From assembly GCA_037447655.1 (NCBI GenBank), contig JBBHKE010000580.1, positions 78,250 to 142,249 of the forward strand: DNA of 64,000 nucleotides, in the 5' to 3' direction. Position numbers and translations under genes: made by a program. Source of the DNA: Zygnema cylindricum. Taxonomy: Eukaryota > Streptophyta > Zygnematophyceae > Zygnematales > Zygnemataceae. Under the pieces are notes generated by a model. The model was not told where the DNA came from, did no database searches, and was given only the letters and a program-made list of their open reading frames with translations. This document shows, in pieces, positions 21,499-32,032 of the stretch. Within the stretch, counting starts at the first letter, position 1. The number at the start of each line of letters is the position of its first letter.

Positions 21499-22553
21499 TG
21501 TAGAAATTAATGGTCCATTTTTAGTTTTTTCTAGGTCCAAATAGAAATATAGAAAGAAGCCGAGGCAGTCTACCTCTAACTTCTCTCTCCAACTCTCAAA
21601 CTTGTCGCAGTCACTGAGAAATTCGAGAGGGAGCTAGAGCCATGGCTACCTAGGCTATCCACAGGTTTACGAGAAATATATATTAGTAAGGGGTATATTT
21701 ACAAAAAGGTATGTGCCGGCTACAGGATTTGATCCTGGTACCTACCGGCCGGCAGACTTCCGGTAGCCGGTAGCCTTAGCCGTTAAGTCTGAGACTAGTG
21801 TTACATACTATAGGGTTTGATAACTAATTATACATTATCAAGTAGGGTAATTCATTTAACTGTAACTTTTTACGGCATACATAGGTCCATTAATGTAGAA
21901 GTACGGATTACGGTACGGATAAGAAACCAATACCGCGCATTTAACTCTTTAATGAAACGAATATCGCGTATGTATTTATTACGGATACGATTAAATGTGA
22001 ATCAAATCGGTCGTCCGAAATTAACGCCGAGATCGCGGAAGAAGATTTCGGTGGTTTGTGGTCATCGCCACATCCGATGACACGTGTCGGAATGACATTG
22101 GATCACGGTATCTCCGAGGATAAAGGGAGCGAATCCGGACATACCACATGTCGACATTTAGGCCATGTCGTACAATGTCCGTACAGAAAGTACACCGCCA
22201 ACTGTACTTTTGTGCACGGAACTGTAATGTGATTGGCTCCGTACATCAGCAGATAGAGTCTGTGAGAGAGATAAAACTTAGAAAAATTAGGAGATAGGAC
22301 CCTCTCTCCCAAAGAGCTTTTGTACAAAATGTCAACTTTGACCCTCCATAACTTATTGCTCATGGGAGCAAATTCAGAGATTCTTTTTGCTATCGAATCA
22401 AGGGAGTCTTGTCTTCACAAGGGTGCAGGTGGTCAGAGTTTTAGTCTGTCAAGGTGGCAGTTGTTTTTGCAGAAACACAAAGGGGTCACAATTATCCTAG
22501 ATGCTTCTTGAAAGCTGTCCACTCTGAGGACTTATCGAGGTCTCAGAGTTTCA
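21499..22553 (+). repeat. 5' LTR of copia C
   Basis: It runs TGTAGAAATTAATGG...CTCAGAGTTTCA, 1055 bp, and begins directly after CTGAT. T-arm-like CAGGATTTGATCCTG lies at 21723-21737 and CCATGGCT near 21640. The few differences from the 3' LTR are scattered, which suggests a modest age. Confidence 0.93.
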
Positions 22554-22557
22554 GGTT

Positions 22558-23640
22558 ATGGGCCCACCCTCTAGGGTACGAATCTTTAATAGAACAAGCT
22601 TCATATACCAGGAAAGTATGATGATTGGAGCTCTATGCGAAAAAAGGTTTTGGGGGATAGTGAGTGGACAGTTGGGGCGTCCATCAAGTCTTGGAATTCC
22701 TCTAGGGTTTGGAGGAAGCAGATTCACCAGGAAAGAGGATCCACCTTCAATGGAGGAAAAAAAAGAATGAGAGGTGGTGGACAAACGAAAGGAGAAGGAG
22801 GCGACCACACCAATAGCAACTGTTTCGGCATTCATGTCATTTATTCCGAGGAACTAAGAGAATGATACTGAAGCCTAGGACTTCAACAATATGGCGGCAA
22901 AGCACTTCATCCTACGCCATCTCACTCAAGGACTTGCATGTCTTCATTTGCATGTGGAAAGGGCATCCAATCTTTAGATGGCTCTCATAGAGATGTACCG
23001 AAGTGGTACGATTCAGCAACAACAGTTGGCTGATCAGAAAGTTAAAGAGTATGTATACAAAGGGGGGAAGATGTTGGATTTTTGTAATGAGCTTGCTACA
23101 CTCTTCATGGAGCTAGAGAGTGCGGGAAAAGATTTTAGTGAAAAAGAAAAGGTTAACTGTTTACTGATGAAGTTACCCGATGAGTTCGAGAACATAGTCA
23201 ACCGTGTGCAGGACTTGCCGGACTCAAGGTAGATATGCAACTCAGTGGTAGGGATTATTCTCGTTCGGGAGAATACGGTTGAGATCCGAAGGGGAGGAAA
23301 GAGTGGCCAAGCCTTGGCAACTGCGACCGATTGGAGGAACAAGGATTCCCGAAACTGGTCGGAAACTATGGGGGGAGGGAGCAGAAAAATCAGACCGACG
23401 AGTTCGGACCAAGGGCTCCCAAAGGTTTATGTCATATTTGTAAGAAACCTGGGCAATATATGGCAGAGTGCACTAAGCTAAACGAGCTTCGGTTAAAGGA
23501 GGGGCGGATCGATGGTACCGCGAGAGGAAAGAAAAAGGCCCATGTGACACAGGTACATGAGGCGGAATCCGAGAACGAGGACGATGAGCTCCTTTTAGAT
23601 GAGGAGTTGGTGGCGAAAAACGAGGTCGAAATTCCACGAA
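22558..23640 (+). pseudogene. copia C Gag
   Basis: Fragments in different frames match copia A and D Gag: GPPSRVRIFNRTSFIYQESMMIGALCEKRFWG (22558-22770), ALIEMYRSGTIQQQQLADQKVKEYVYKGGKMLDFCNELATLFMELESAGK (22978-23232) and GPRAPKGLCHICKKPGQYMAECTKLNELRL (23331 onward). The last has the CCHC knuckle with Q at the histidine position. Stops at about 22768 and 23230 and frame changes break it. Confidence 0.85.
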
Positions 23641-24846
23641 GGCAGAAATGTACTTACGGTGGATTGAAAGGTAAAGCAGGCTGGATTGTAGATTCAGGTG
23701 CCTCCATGCACATGTGTAATGATAGACACCTGTTCACTAAGATAAGAAATATTCCCACCGTAGAGATAGGATACAGGGATGGGAGGATAGTCACCACCAC
23801 TCTTATAGGATCGGTAGATTTGAAAGTGTTAGTAGAAGGAAAGACATCCATAGTAACATTCTCCGATGTATTGTTTATTCTGGAGCTGAACAGATGTCTA
23901 TTTCATTGCTGAAAAAGGTAGCCATGGGATGTTTAGGCTAGTTTTAAGTAATGAAAAGAAGAAACTTTATTATGCTGGTGTTCATGATATTATGATGTGG
24001 CATAAGAGGCTTGGGCATGTGAATCTAGACAAGTTAAGAGAGATGAAAAAGATAGGAGTGGTGGAGTGAGAGTGATAATATAAGTGATTGTAGTGGATGT
24101 GCTCAAGATAAAACACACAGATTACCCTTTCCTAAAACAACCACCTATAAGGGAGAAAAAATTCTACATCTAGTACACACAGATATTTGGGGACCGGCTA
24201 AAGTGCCCTCACCGGGGGGGAAGAGATTTATGATGACTATCACTGATGATTGGTCTCGGTATTCTCGAGTGTATTTTTTGAAAATCAATTCCGAAGCTCA
24301 GGATTGTTTTAGACAATATAAAGCATGGAGTCAAAAACTCCATGAAACTTCAATCAAGAGAATATGGAGTGACAATGGTGGAGAGTATACTTCTAACCAG
24401 TTTGAGGATTTTCTGAGGGAAGATGGGGTCCAACACCAAAAGACAATTCCAGAAAACCCGGAACAGAATGGGGTAGCTGAAAGGTTAAATATAACACTAA
24501 GTGATAGTGTTAGAAGTTTGTTGTCAGATAAGAAGATGGGAAAAAGGTTTTGGGCAGAAGCAATGAACTATGCTAATTACCTCAAAAATAGAGTTCTTAC
24601 TTCAACCATAAAAGATCAAACACCTTATGAGAGATGGACAGGTCGGAAACCAGACATATCTCACTTAAAGGTTTTCGGCAGTCAAGTATTCGTCTAGATA
24701 CAGATCGGTCTAATTGGAAGCTAGATCCTAAAGGAAAACCGGGATACTTATTAGGATATGATGAGGATGTTAAAGGATATAGAGTTTATGATCTAAAATG
24801 GGAAGATATAATCTTAGTAAAGCATCTAGTAGTTATGGATGAATGA
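23641..24846 (+). pseudogene. copia C protease and integrase
   Basis: The protease site DSGASMHMC is at about 23693. A 60-70-bp deletion near 23890 joins LELNR to the C.FHC frame and removes the VLDDKG segment. The integrase zinc-finger region follows around 24000-24120 with a stop near 24067. 24203-24697 holds the core: SDNGGEYTSNQFEDFLREDGVQHQKTIPENPEQNGVAERLN with the third catalytic residue Glu. 24634-24846 is the C-terminal part (LLGYDEDVKGYRVYDLKWEDIILVKHLVVMDE). Confidence 0.85.
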
Positions 24847-24993
24847 AAGTATGTGGATCCCTTCAAATATACGAAGTCAGTAAAAATCAGATTTGAGTCA
24901 GAAAATTTTGATGACTTTAAGCTTCCTAACTATCCAGGTTTTAGAGAAGATGACATTCTTGCAGGTTAAAATCAGACTGAAAAGGACTCGGCT

Positions 24994-26058
24994 GTGGAAA
25001 CTCCAATGACAACTCTACCTGGAGCGGAAGATGTGGTGGAAATTGATTCAGAATCAAGGGATAGGGGAGAAGCCGAGTTTGTTCGAAAGAATCCACGAGA
25101 ACCATCTATTCCGGCCTCAGATTTTGAGGGGGGAATGAGAAGTAGCAAAAGACTGCAAGAAAAACAAGTTAATAACAAGGTAACTAAACTGTCTCATCAA
25201 GATGAACCTCAAACTTATTGAGAGGCAATGACTTGTCCAGAAAGAAATCGGTGGAAGACAGCCATCAATGAGGAGATGGCCTCAATTATGGCAGCCGATA
25301 CTTGGGAGATGGTGGATTGTCCACCTAACCGAAAAACAATCAGTTGTAAGTGGGTTTTCAAATTAAAACTGAACGCAGATAACACAATCGAGCGCTACAA
25401 GGCCCAACTAGTGGCAAAGGGATTTACACAAGAGGAGGGAATTAACTACGAGGAAACCTTTGCCCCGGTGGTCAAATTTCCCTCGGTCCGTATACTTCTC
25501 AGCCTGGCAGCAGCAGAAGACATGGAAGTGCACCAGATAAACATCAAGACAGCCTTTTTACATGGAGAATTGGAAGAGGAGATCTTCATGCGACAACCCA
25601 AAGGGTTTGTGGAGGAAGGAGAGGAGAGTATGGTATGTCGGCTGATTAAATCTCTTTATGGTTTGAAACAGGAGCTTCGACAGTGGAATAAGAAGCTCGA
25701 TGAGTTTCTTACCGGTCTGGGATATATCTGGATCAGCTTAGATCACTTAATCTATGTTTTTGAAGATGAGGAAGGTATTATATTTATTGCAATCTATGTT
25801 GATGATTTGCTTGTTTTAAGTAAATCAATGGAAAAAATTAATAAACTGAAAACTGATCTTAAGGGGCGATTTGAAATGAAACATATGGGGGAAGCAAAAT
25901 ATATGTTAAGAATTCAAGTAGAGAGAGACCGAAAAAGAAAGATTATAAGATTGACTCAAAAAGAAGCAATAGGGAACATGCTTGAAAATTTTCAAATGGA
26001 TAAAGCTAATAGTTGTACAACTCTAATGGAGTTGAAGAAGGGAACTGAGGGGAGTTAG
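24994..26058 (+). pseudogene. copia C reverse transcriptase
   Basis: After the acidic linker (24994-25221) a 276-residue open frame (25228-26058) carries most of the RT: WEMVDCPPNRKTISCKWVFKLK, FTQEEGINYEETFAPVVKFPSVRILLSLAA, INIKTAFLHGELEEEIFMRQP and the catalytic IFIAIYVDDLLVLSKS. Active-site residues are intact. This is the best preserved RT of the plus-strand copies, but it is cut off from Gag and RNase H by stops at about 25219 and 26056. Confidence 0.88.
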
Positions 26059-26790
26059 GAAGAAGGAGTCATAGTCTTAGACAAGGAATTATCTCCTGAA
26101 GAACAGAAGTTCATGCAGACTATTCCTTACAGGCAAGTAGTGGGAAGTCTAATCTATTTTATGAATTGTACCCGGCCAGATTTAGCTGCAGCTGTAGGAG
26201 TGCTGAGTAAAAGTCTAAATGCTCCCACTAAGAGGGATTAGGAGGCAGCTAAGAGAGTCTTTGGATATTTGATAGGAACTAGGGATCTATGGTTGCATTT
26301 GGGTGGGGAGAATACTGACATCACTACTTGGAGTGATGCCAGTTATGGTGATGCTCCGATGAGGAGATGCACTTCTGGATATGTATTATATGTGGGTGAT
26401 GGGGCTTGCTGTTGGAGTAGCAAACAACAAAAAGTTATTGCTCAGTCCACCATGGAGGCTGAGTATATGGCCTCTTGCTCTGCTGTAAAAGAATTGATGT
26501 GGGTCAAGTCTTTGCTTGGTGAGCTAGGTCACCTTAAGAGTGGTGTGCATAAATTTTTTTGTGATAATGAGGCAGCAATCGCTATTTCTGCCAATCCTAA
26601 ACATCATTTTAAAGCCAAATACATGGACATCAAACTCAGCTTTGTTAGAGAGAAAGTAGAAAATAAAATAATCAGTTTAGAGTACAGACCAGATAGTGAG
26701 ATGGTAGCAGATATGATGACCAAACCAGTGCCTTCCCCTAAGCTAATTTTCTGCACTGAGAAGTGTGGTTTGAAATTAAAGATTGACTAG
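26059..26790 (+). pseudogene. copia C RNase H
   Basis: The connection is broken by stops at 26056 and 26238. From 26269 a 173-residue open frame runs to the natural end: LGGENTDITTWSDASYGDAPMRRCTSGYVLYVGDGACCWSSKQQKVIAQSTMEAEYMA and CDNEAAIAISANPKHHFKAKYMDIKLSFVREKV. It has the Asp-Glu-Asp catalytic set of RNase H. It ends at TAG just before the polypurine tract. Confidence 0.88.
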
Positions 26791-26803
26791 AAAATAAGGG
26801 GAG

Positions 26804-27856
26804 TGTAGATATTAATGGTCCATTTTTAGTATTTTCTAGGTCTAAATAGAAATATAGAAAGATGCCGAGGCAGTCTACCTCTAACTTCTCTCCACAACTC
26901 TGAAACTTGTCGCAGTCACTGAGAAATTCGAGAGGGAGCTAGAGCCATGACTACCTAGGCTATCCAGAGGTTTACGGGAAATATATATTAGTAAGGGGTT
27001 TATTTACTAAAAGGTATGTGCCGGCTACAGGATTTGATCCTGGTACCTACCGGCCGGTAGACTTCCAGTAGCCGGTAGCCTTAGCCGTTAAGTCTGAGAC
27101 TAGTGTTACATACTATAGGGTTTGATAATTAATTATACATTATCAAGTAGGGTTATCATTTAACTGTAACTTTTTACAGCATACATAGGTCCATTAATGT
27201 AAAAGTACGGATTACGGTACAGATAAGAAACCAATACCGCGCATTTAACTCTTTAATGAAACGAATATCGCGCATGTATTTATTACAGCTACGATTAAAT
27301 GTGAATTAAATCGGTCGGCCGGAATAAGCGCCGAGAACGCGGAAGAGGATTTCGGCGGTTTGTGGTCATCGCCACATCGGATGACACGTGTCGGAATGAC
27401 ATTCGATCACGGTATCTCCGAGGATTAAGGGAGCGAATCCGGACATACCACGTGTCGACATTTAGGCCATGTCGTACAATGTCCGTACAGAAAGTACACC
27501 GCCAGCTGTACTTTTGTGTACGGAACTGTAATCTGATTAGCTCCGTACATTAGTAAATAGAGTATGTGAGAGAGATAGGACTTAGAAAAATTAGGAGATA
27601 GGACCCTCTCTCCCAGAGAGCTTCTGTACAAAAGGTCAACTTTGACCCTCCATAACTTACTACTCAGGGGAGCAAATTCAGAGATTCTTTTTGCTATCGA
27701 CTTAGGGGAGTCTTGCCTTCACAGGGTGAAGTTTGTCAGAGTTTTTGTTTGCCAGGGTGGCAGTTGTTCTTGCTGAAACACAAAGGGGTCAGAGTTATCC
27801 TAGAGGCTTCTTGGAAGCTGTCCACTCTGAGGACTTATAGAGGTCTCAGAGTTTTA
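26804..27856 (+). repeat. 3' LTR of copia C
   Basis: 1053 bp, TGTAGATATTAATGG...CTCAGAGTTTTA; the terminal CA is mutated to TA. T-arm-like CAGGATTTGATCCTG at 27028-27042. Followed by the CTGAT duplication and the resumed gypsy RNase H sequence. Confidence 0.93.
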
Positions 27857-27861
27857 CTGAT

Positions 27862-28430
27862 CAGTAGAGAACATTCAAGGAACTAAAAGGGAAGTTGACC
27901 TCTACCCCTACACCGGTGTATCCGACCCTGTTGGGCAATTTGAAGTTTTGATCACTACTGATGCATTTGATAAAGGTCTAGGTGTAGTCATAAGTCAAAA
28001 GTCGGGAAACTCTTTCATCCCATTGCTTTTGAGTCCAGAAAATTAAATGATGCTGAAAAAAACTATCCAGCAAAGGAAAAAGAATTACTTGCAATTGTAC
28101 ATGCATTCGTGAAATGGCGTTTTTATTTGCATAATAAAGAATTTAAATTTCACTGTGATAATAAGGTACTCTCTTTTTCACAAAGATTAAGTGATCCACA
28201 GATTAGGACTGGCAAACCAGTTAGGTGGATGCAGAAATTAGCAAATTTCAAACTTAATGTCAAAGATATTCTTGGGAAGACGAATGTGGTAGCAAATCCT
28301 TTAAGTTGATATTTTGAAATAATTCTTATGGTCCAAGATAAATTATTTTTAGATGCTTTTGGAAATGGTTATGATAAAGATACTTATTTTGTTGCTATTT
28401 GAAAAAATATTTCATGAGGGAATTCTGACC
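27862..28430 (+). pseudogene. G1 RNase H
   Basis: Immediately after copia C the gypsy sequence resumes with TFKELKGKLTSTPTPV and LITTDAFDKGLGVVISQK. It continues with FIPLL.SPENLNDAEKNYPAKEKELLAIVHAFVKWRFYLHNKEFKFHCDNKVL (28109-28309 frame) and RWMQKLANFKLNVKDILGKTNVVANPLS. This is the Ty3/gypsy RNase H with several frame changes. It joins to the RT across the copia insertion. Confidence 0.85.
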
Positions 28431-28439
28431 TATTGAATA

Positions 28440-29800
28440 GAGGCATGTCAAAAACTTTACACTAGAAGATGGTTTACTGTATTTGCAAATTGGGGATAGA
28501 TTATGCATTCCTGAAGTGGGAGACTTAAGAAAACAAATTTTGCGAGAAGCTCATGAGCATTTGGGACATCTAGGTCGAGATATAACTCTTAGTTGATTGC
28601 AAAAGAGATTGTTTTGGCTCACGATGGCAAAAGAGGTGTCGAAACACATAGAAAGTTGTTTCCCTTGCCAATAGAGTAAAAACCAAAAACCAAAAACCTA
28701 GAGGTCTCTTAAAACCTTTCGATATCTGCGAAGAGCGTGGTAATTTGTCACTATGGATTTTTTTGTCAGGTTGACTAGATTATCTATAGAAATGACAGTA
28801 TCATGGTCGTAGTCGCTAGGTTCAGTAACATGGCAATATTTATCCTTTGCATAACTACTCATTCAATTGTCGATATTGCAAAGTTATATTTTGACAACGT
28901 GGTCAAACATCATAGAGTCCCTTTATCTATAGTTAGTGATAGGGATTCTAAATTTACGTCTGCATTTTGGAAAGAGTTACACCAAAAATTTAGCCACAGC
29001 ATTGAAAATGAGTACCTAGACAGTAAAGATGTACCTTACACTAGAGGAAGTGCTTAGGAGGAAGTGCTTAGGACGGTTTGCAGTGGCGTTTTAAACACAT
29101 GGGAATCTAAACTACCATTAAAGGAATTTGCATACAATTCATGTAAACATGCTTGTACAGGATTCTCACCATTTGAATTTATAAACGGATACCAACCTAG
29201 GGAAGCATTAGACTTTATAATTAGGGTCACTCAAGAGAATAGAGGTTCTGGAACAGAGTTTTGGGAATACGTTCAAACAGTTTGGAAAACTGTCCGGGAT
29301 GTATTAGTGGAGCAACAAAAGAGGCAAGAATTAAATGCTAACCGCAAACGGGGTGATTGGGTAGTACGCACATGTGACAAGGTCTTGCTTTCTACAACTC
29401 ATTACAAGTGCAAGATCGAGGGACGATCGGATCATACGGGGAAATTTGCTCCTAAGTACATTGGACCATTTACTGTAATCGAGATGATATCGTCAGTTAT
29501 TGCCAAATTGGACTTTCCGCCTTCAACAAATATTCATCCAGTAATACACATCAGCCAATTGAAACCAGCGAATCTTCGACCGACTGAAGGAGGATTGGAA
29601 TTGGATCCCTCAATAATTATAGAACCTGAGGTCCACAGATAGGTAATAGATTGGGTTGGTCAATGGTTCAAGGTTGGAAATACTATATTCTAGCAAGTGC
29701 ACTATCTAGGAGGTCTAGAAGATGAATTGACTTTAGAAGATAAAAGTTTTGAGTTTTTACAAAGGTGTTGGAGGGAAAATAATATAGAAGTCCCGTCTTG
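28440..29800 (+). pseudogene. G1 integrase and C-terminal domain
   Basis: The zinc-finger region has REAHEHLGHLGRD and CFPCQ (28540-28675). The core has IVSDRDSKFTSAFWKELHQ (28803-29057). A 192-residue frame (29064-29642) gives LPLKEFAYNSCKHACTGFSPFEFINGYQP and the GPY/F module KYIGPFTVIEMISSVIAKLDFP..IHPVIHISQLKP. After a TAG at 29640 a weak chromodomain-like tail (VIDWVGQWFKVGNTIF, FEFLQRCWREN) runs to TGA near 29800; assignment of that tail is tentative. Stops at about 28596, 28674 and 29056 inactivate the gene. Confidence 0.82.
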
Positions 29801-30434
29801 AGAATGAAAGAGTTTAACTGAGGTCAGTTAAAAATAAAGAGGGGATGATGTAACTAACAGCAGATCGAACTTGTTTGTAAAGGGGTATTTAGGTGTTATC
29901 AATATAGAGTACTAAATTTGGTGGACGTTTGCGAAAGAATCGCGCGATTTAGAGTCCTATTTTAAAAGACTAGTAAATCAATGCCCGTTACACGGGCATA
30001 GACCGATTTGAATGTTATCACTTAATTTTTTGCCTCAAATAACAAAGTGTATCACCATCGTACATTTAAGATTTTAATGATTAATTTAACAGTATGTTTT
30101 ATGTCTACACAATCTCTTTACACCTTTTCTTGTTTATATCAACCATAGGGTGATTTGTTCGTAAACATAAATTCATTTTTAACAATTTCACATTGCAAGA
30201 TTGCCCCATTTATATTGTGTTTTTTTTTAGGTATATAAGCCTATATAGCCTACTTTTGAACATGGAAAACCTACTTGTGAATAAACCAAAGGAAATTATA
30301 TCCATCATTCATGTCTCATAGGACGTTAAAGGGTAAGACCCTTACGTTTATGTTTCATTATCAAGCATTGGTTCTTCAATCAACACTTTTACATTAGCTC
30401 GAGATGTGACTCGTGACATTGCGACATATAGTTG

Positions 30435-30922
30435 TCAATGTGCGAACACTGACTGTGGGAGATACAAACCCAAGTGGTGAATTGATTGTCCTTGAGCTTC
30501 GTTGATTATCATTGCAAATCCTACTTGCACTGAAAACTGGCGACGTTTGATCTGGAAAGGTAATGCTTTTTCTTTGCTAATCATTGGAATACGCGAAATG
30601 AATATATTGGTGATTTTAGCAACTCTTGTGAGTATCTTAGCGTGAATGCAGTTTCTGGTAAGACGCACCACCCGGTGTTTGATTCTATTGCAAAGTCTCT
30701 TTTCACCGTTGATATTACGCAACAAAATTATTGGTGTTCCTACCTTTAGCTTGAGCTTGTGCGGTGGTATGCCACTGATTGTCAAAGAATTGAGAAACTC
30801 TTATGGCAACAACAGTTGTTGGTCAGGGTTCTCGCTCTCCACAGTGTCGATTGATAGATATTCCTGCTCTATTTCTGTTATTTTCATCATGACCAAGTTG
30901 TTGACGTTGTTTACATCAACAT
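30435..30922 (-). pseudogene. Helitron PIF1-type helicase, C-terminal fragment
   Basis: The minus strand reads VNNLVMMKITEIEQEYLS..DTVESE, then a stop and EFLNSLTISGIPPHKLKLKVGTPIILLRNIN. It then gives ALPFQIKRRQFSVQVGFAMIINEAQGQSIHHLGLYLPQSVFAH. This matches the end of plant Helitron Rep-Hel proteins, including helicase motif VI region. The usual TINKSQGQ is IINEAQGQ. The in-frame stop is at about plus 30785. The N-terminal side is cut by the copia LTR at 30923. No replication-initiator (HUH) domain is seen anywhere in the element. Confidence 0.85.
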
Positions 30923-32032
30923 TGTGACCTCCATTGGTCCACAAAATGTCCAGCTTATATGAAGCCTATAGGATAATATTTGCAGCTTTGACTTTGGCAA
31001 TGAATAAGTGCCACCCTGACACGCAAAAACTCTGACCGACTACACCCCTGTGTAGCGTGGACTCCCTTGAGTCCGCAGCAAAAAGAATCAATGAATTTTC
31101 TCACCTGAGCATTAAGTTATGGTTGTTCAAAGACAGCATATTTGTACAGATGGCCTCTAGGAGAGAGGACTTTTTCAAATTTTGCCTAAGTCCTCAAAAA
31201 CTCCTAATAGCTACTCTAAACCAATCAACGTGAAGTATCCTAATTAGTGTACATATAAAGTACAGCAGCCGCCGTACTTTATAAACGGATATATTCGGCA
31301 CCATTCTTGGTCTGCCACGTGGCAAAAATAGGTCAATAGCATTCTGTCCTTTTTCTCTTCCGACATCCTATAGGATGATGCCACGTGTCATTTCCTTCCA
31401 TTTCGCCGAACTTCTCCCAGATAGTCGTTCCGGCATACCGGCACTCACGCGTGTCGTCCGTTCTTTTCACGGTGATCAATTTCAGCCGTTCGATTTGACG
31501 GCGCGCCGAATAAATGTTGACCGTTGAATTTCACCGGTCAAATTTCCGTGTTGACCGTTGAATTTCGACGGTCAACATTCCGTGTTGACCGTTTAAATTT
31601 TCTTCTTGCTTCGCGAGTCGTCGATCGCGACATTTAATTTCGTCCGTCGAAATCAAATGTCTGTTTCATTTATTTCGTGCGGTACTGCATTTCGTGCGGT
31701 ACCACACGTTCTATGTTTCGTTTCATTCCGTAAGTCGCTAAAAGGAAAATGTCGCCATGTATATTTTATATAGTTATTAAACGTACTCTATGCAACGAAT
31801 CATCAAGACGTAACGGATAAAGCGGACGCCTATTCCGTACGACCCATGTCAAGAGGTTTCAGGATCAAATCCTGGCTGTGTCAATAAAACTTTTGCATGA
31901 GCTTTGTCTTCTGTATATCTTCTCATCTGTCTAAGGTAGCCATGGCTGCCTGTCAATTCTCAATGACTACGATAAGTATGAAAACTGCAAGACTAAACAA
32001 AAAAGTAGAATACAAAATATCATTTTTCAATA
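30923..32032 (-). repeat. copia D-type LTR inside the Helitron
   Basis: 1110 bp, nearly colinear with 39146-40257. Minus-strand start TATTGAAAAATGATATTTTG (the first base pair of the terminus is mutated) and end GGAGGTCACA. Flanking five bases are AACAT and GACAG, which do not match, so a simple solo LTR with target duplication is not supported. The promoter region contains repeated TGTTGACCGTTGAATTT units (about 31515-31590). The T-arm-like motif is at 31859-31875. Confidence 0.85.

Larger units (their letters stand above)
21499..27856 (+). mobile_element. Ty1/copia retrotransposon C, full-length, mutated
   Basis: The element has LTRs at 21499-22553 and 26804-27856 and lies in the RT/RNase H region of gypsy G1. 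CTGAT target duplications flank it at 21494-21498 and 27857-27861. A polypurine tract AAAATAAGGGGAG (26791-26803) precedes the 3' LTR. It is 6358 bp with order Gag-PR-INT-RT-RNase H. Coding sequence and LTRs are very close to copia A, so the two are one family. Stops and small deletions inactivate it; the Gag start codon is ATC in place of ATG at about 22533. Confidence 0.95.

Noticed and set aside
30923-32032. Simple solo LTR from insertion and recombination in the Helitron
   Set aside because: Flanking five bases do not match (AACAT versus GACAG), so a clean insertion cannot be claimed.
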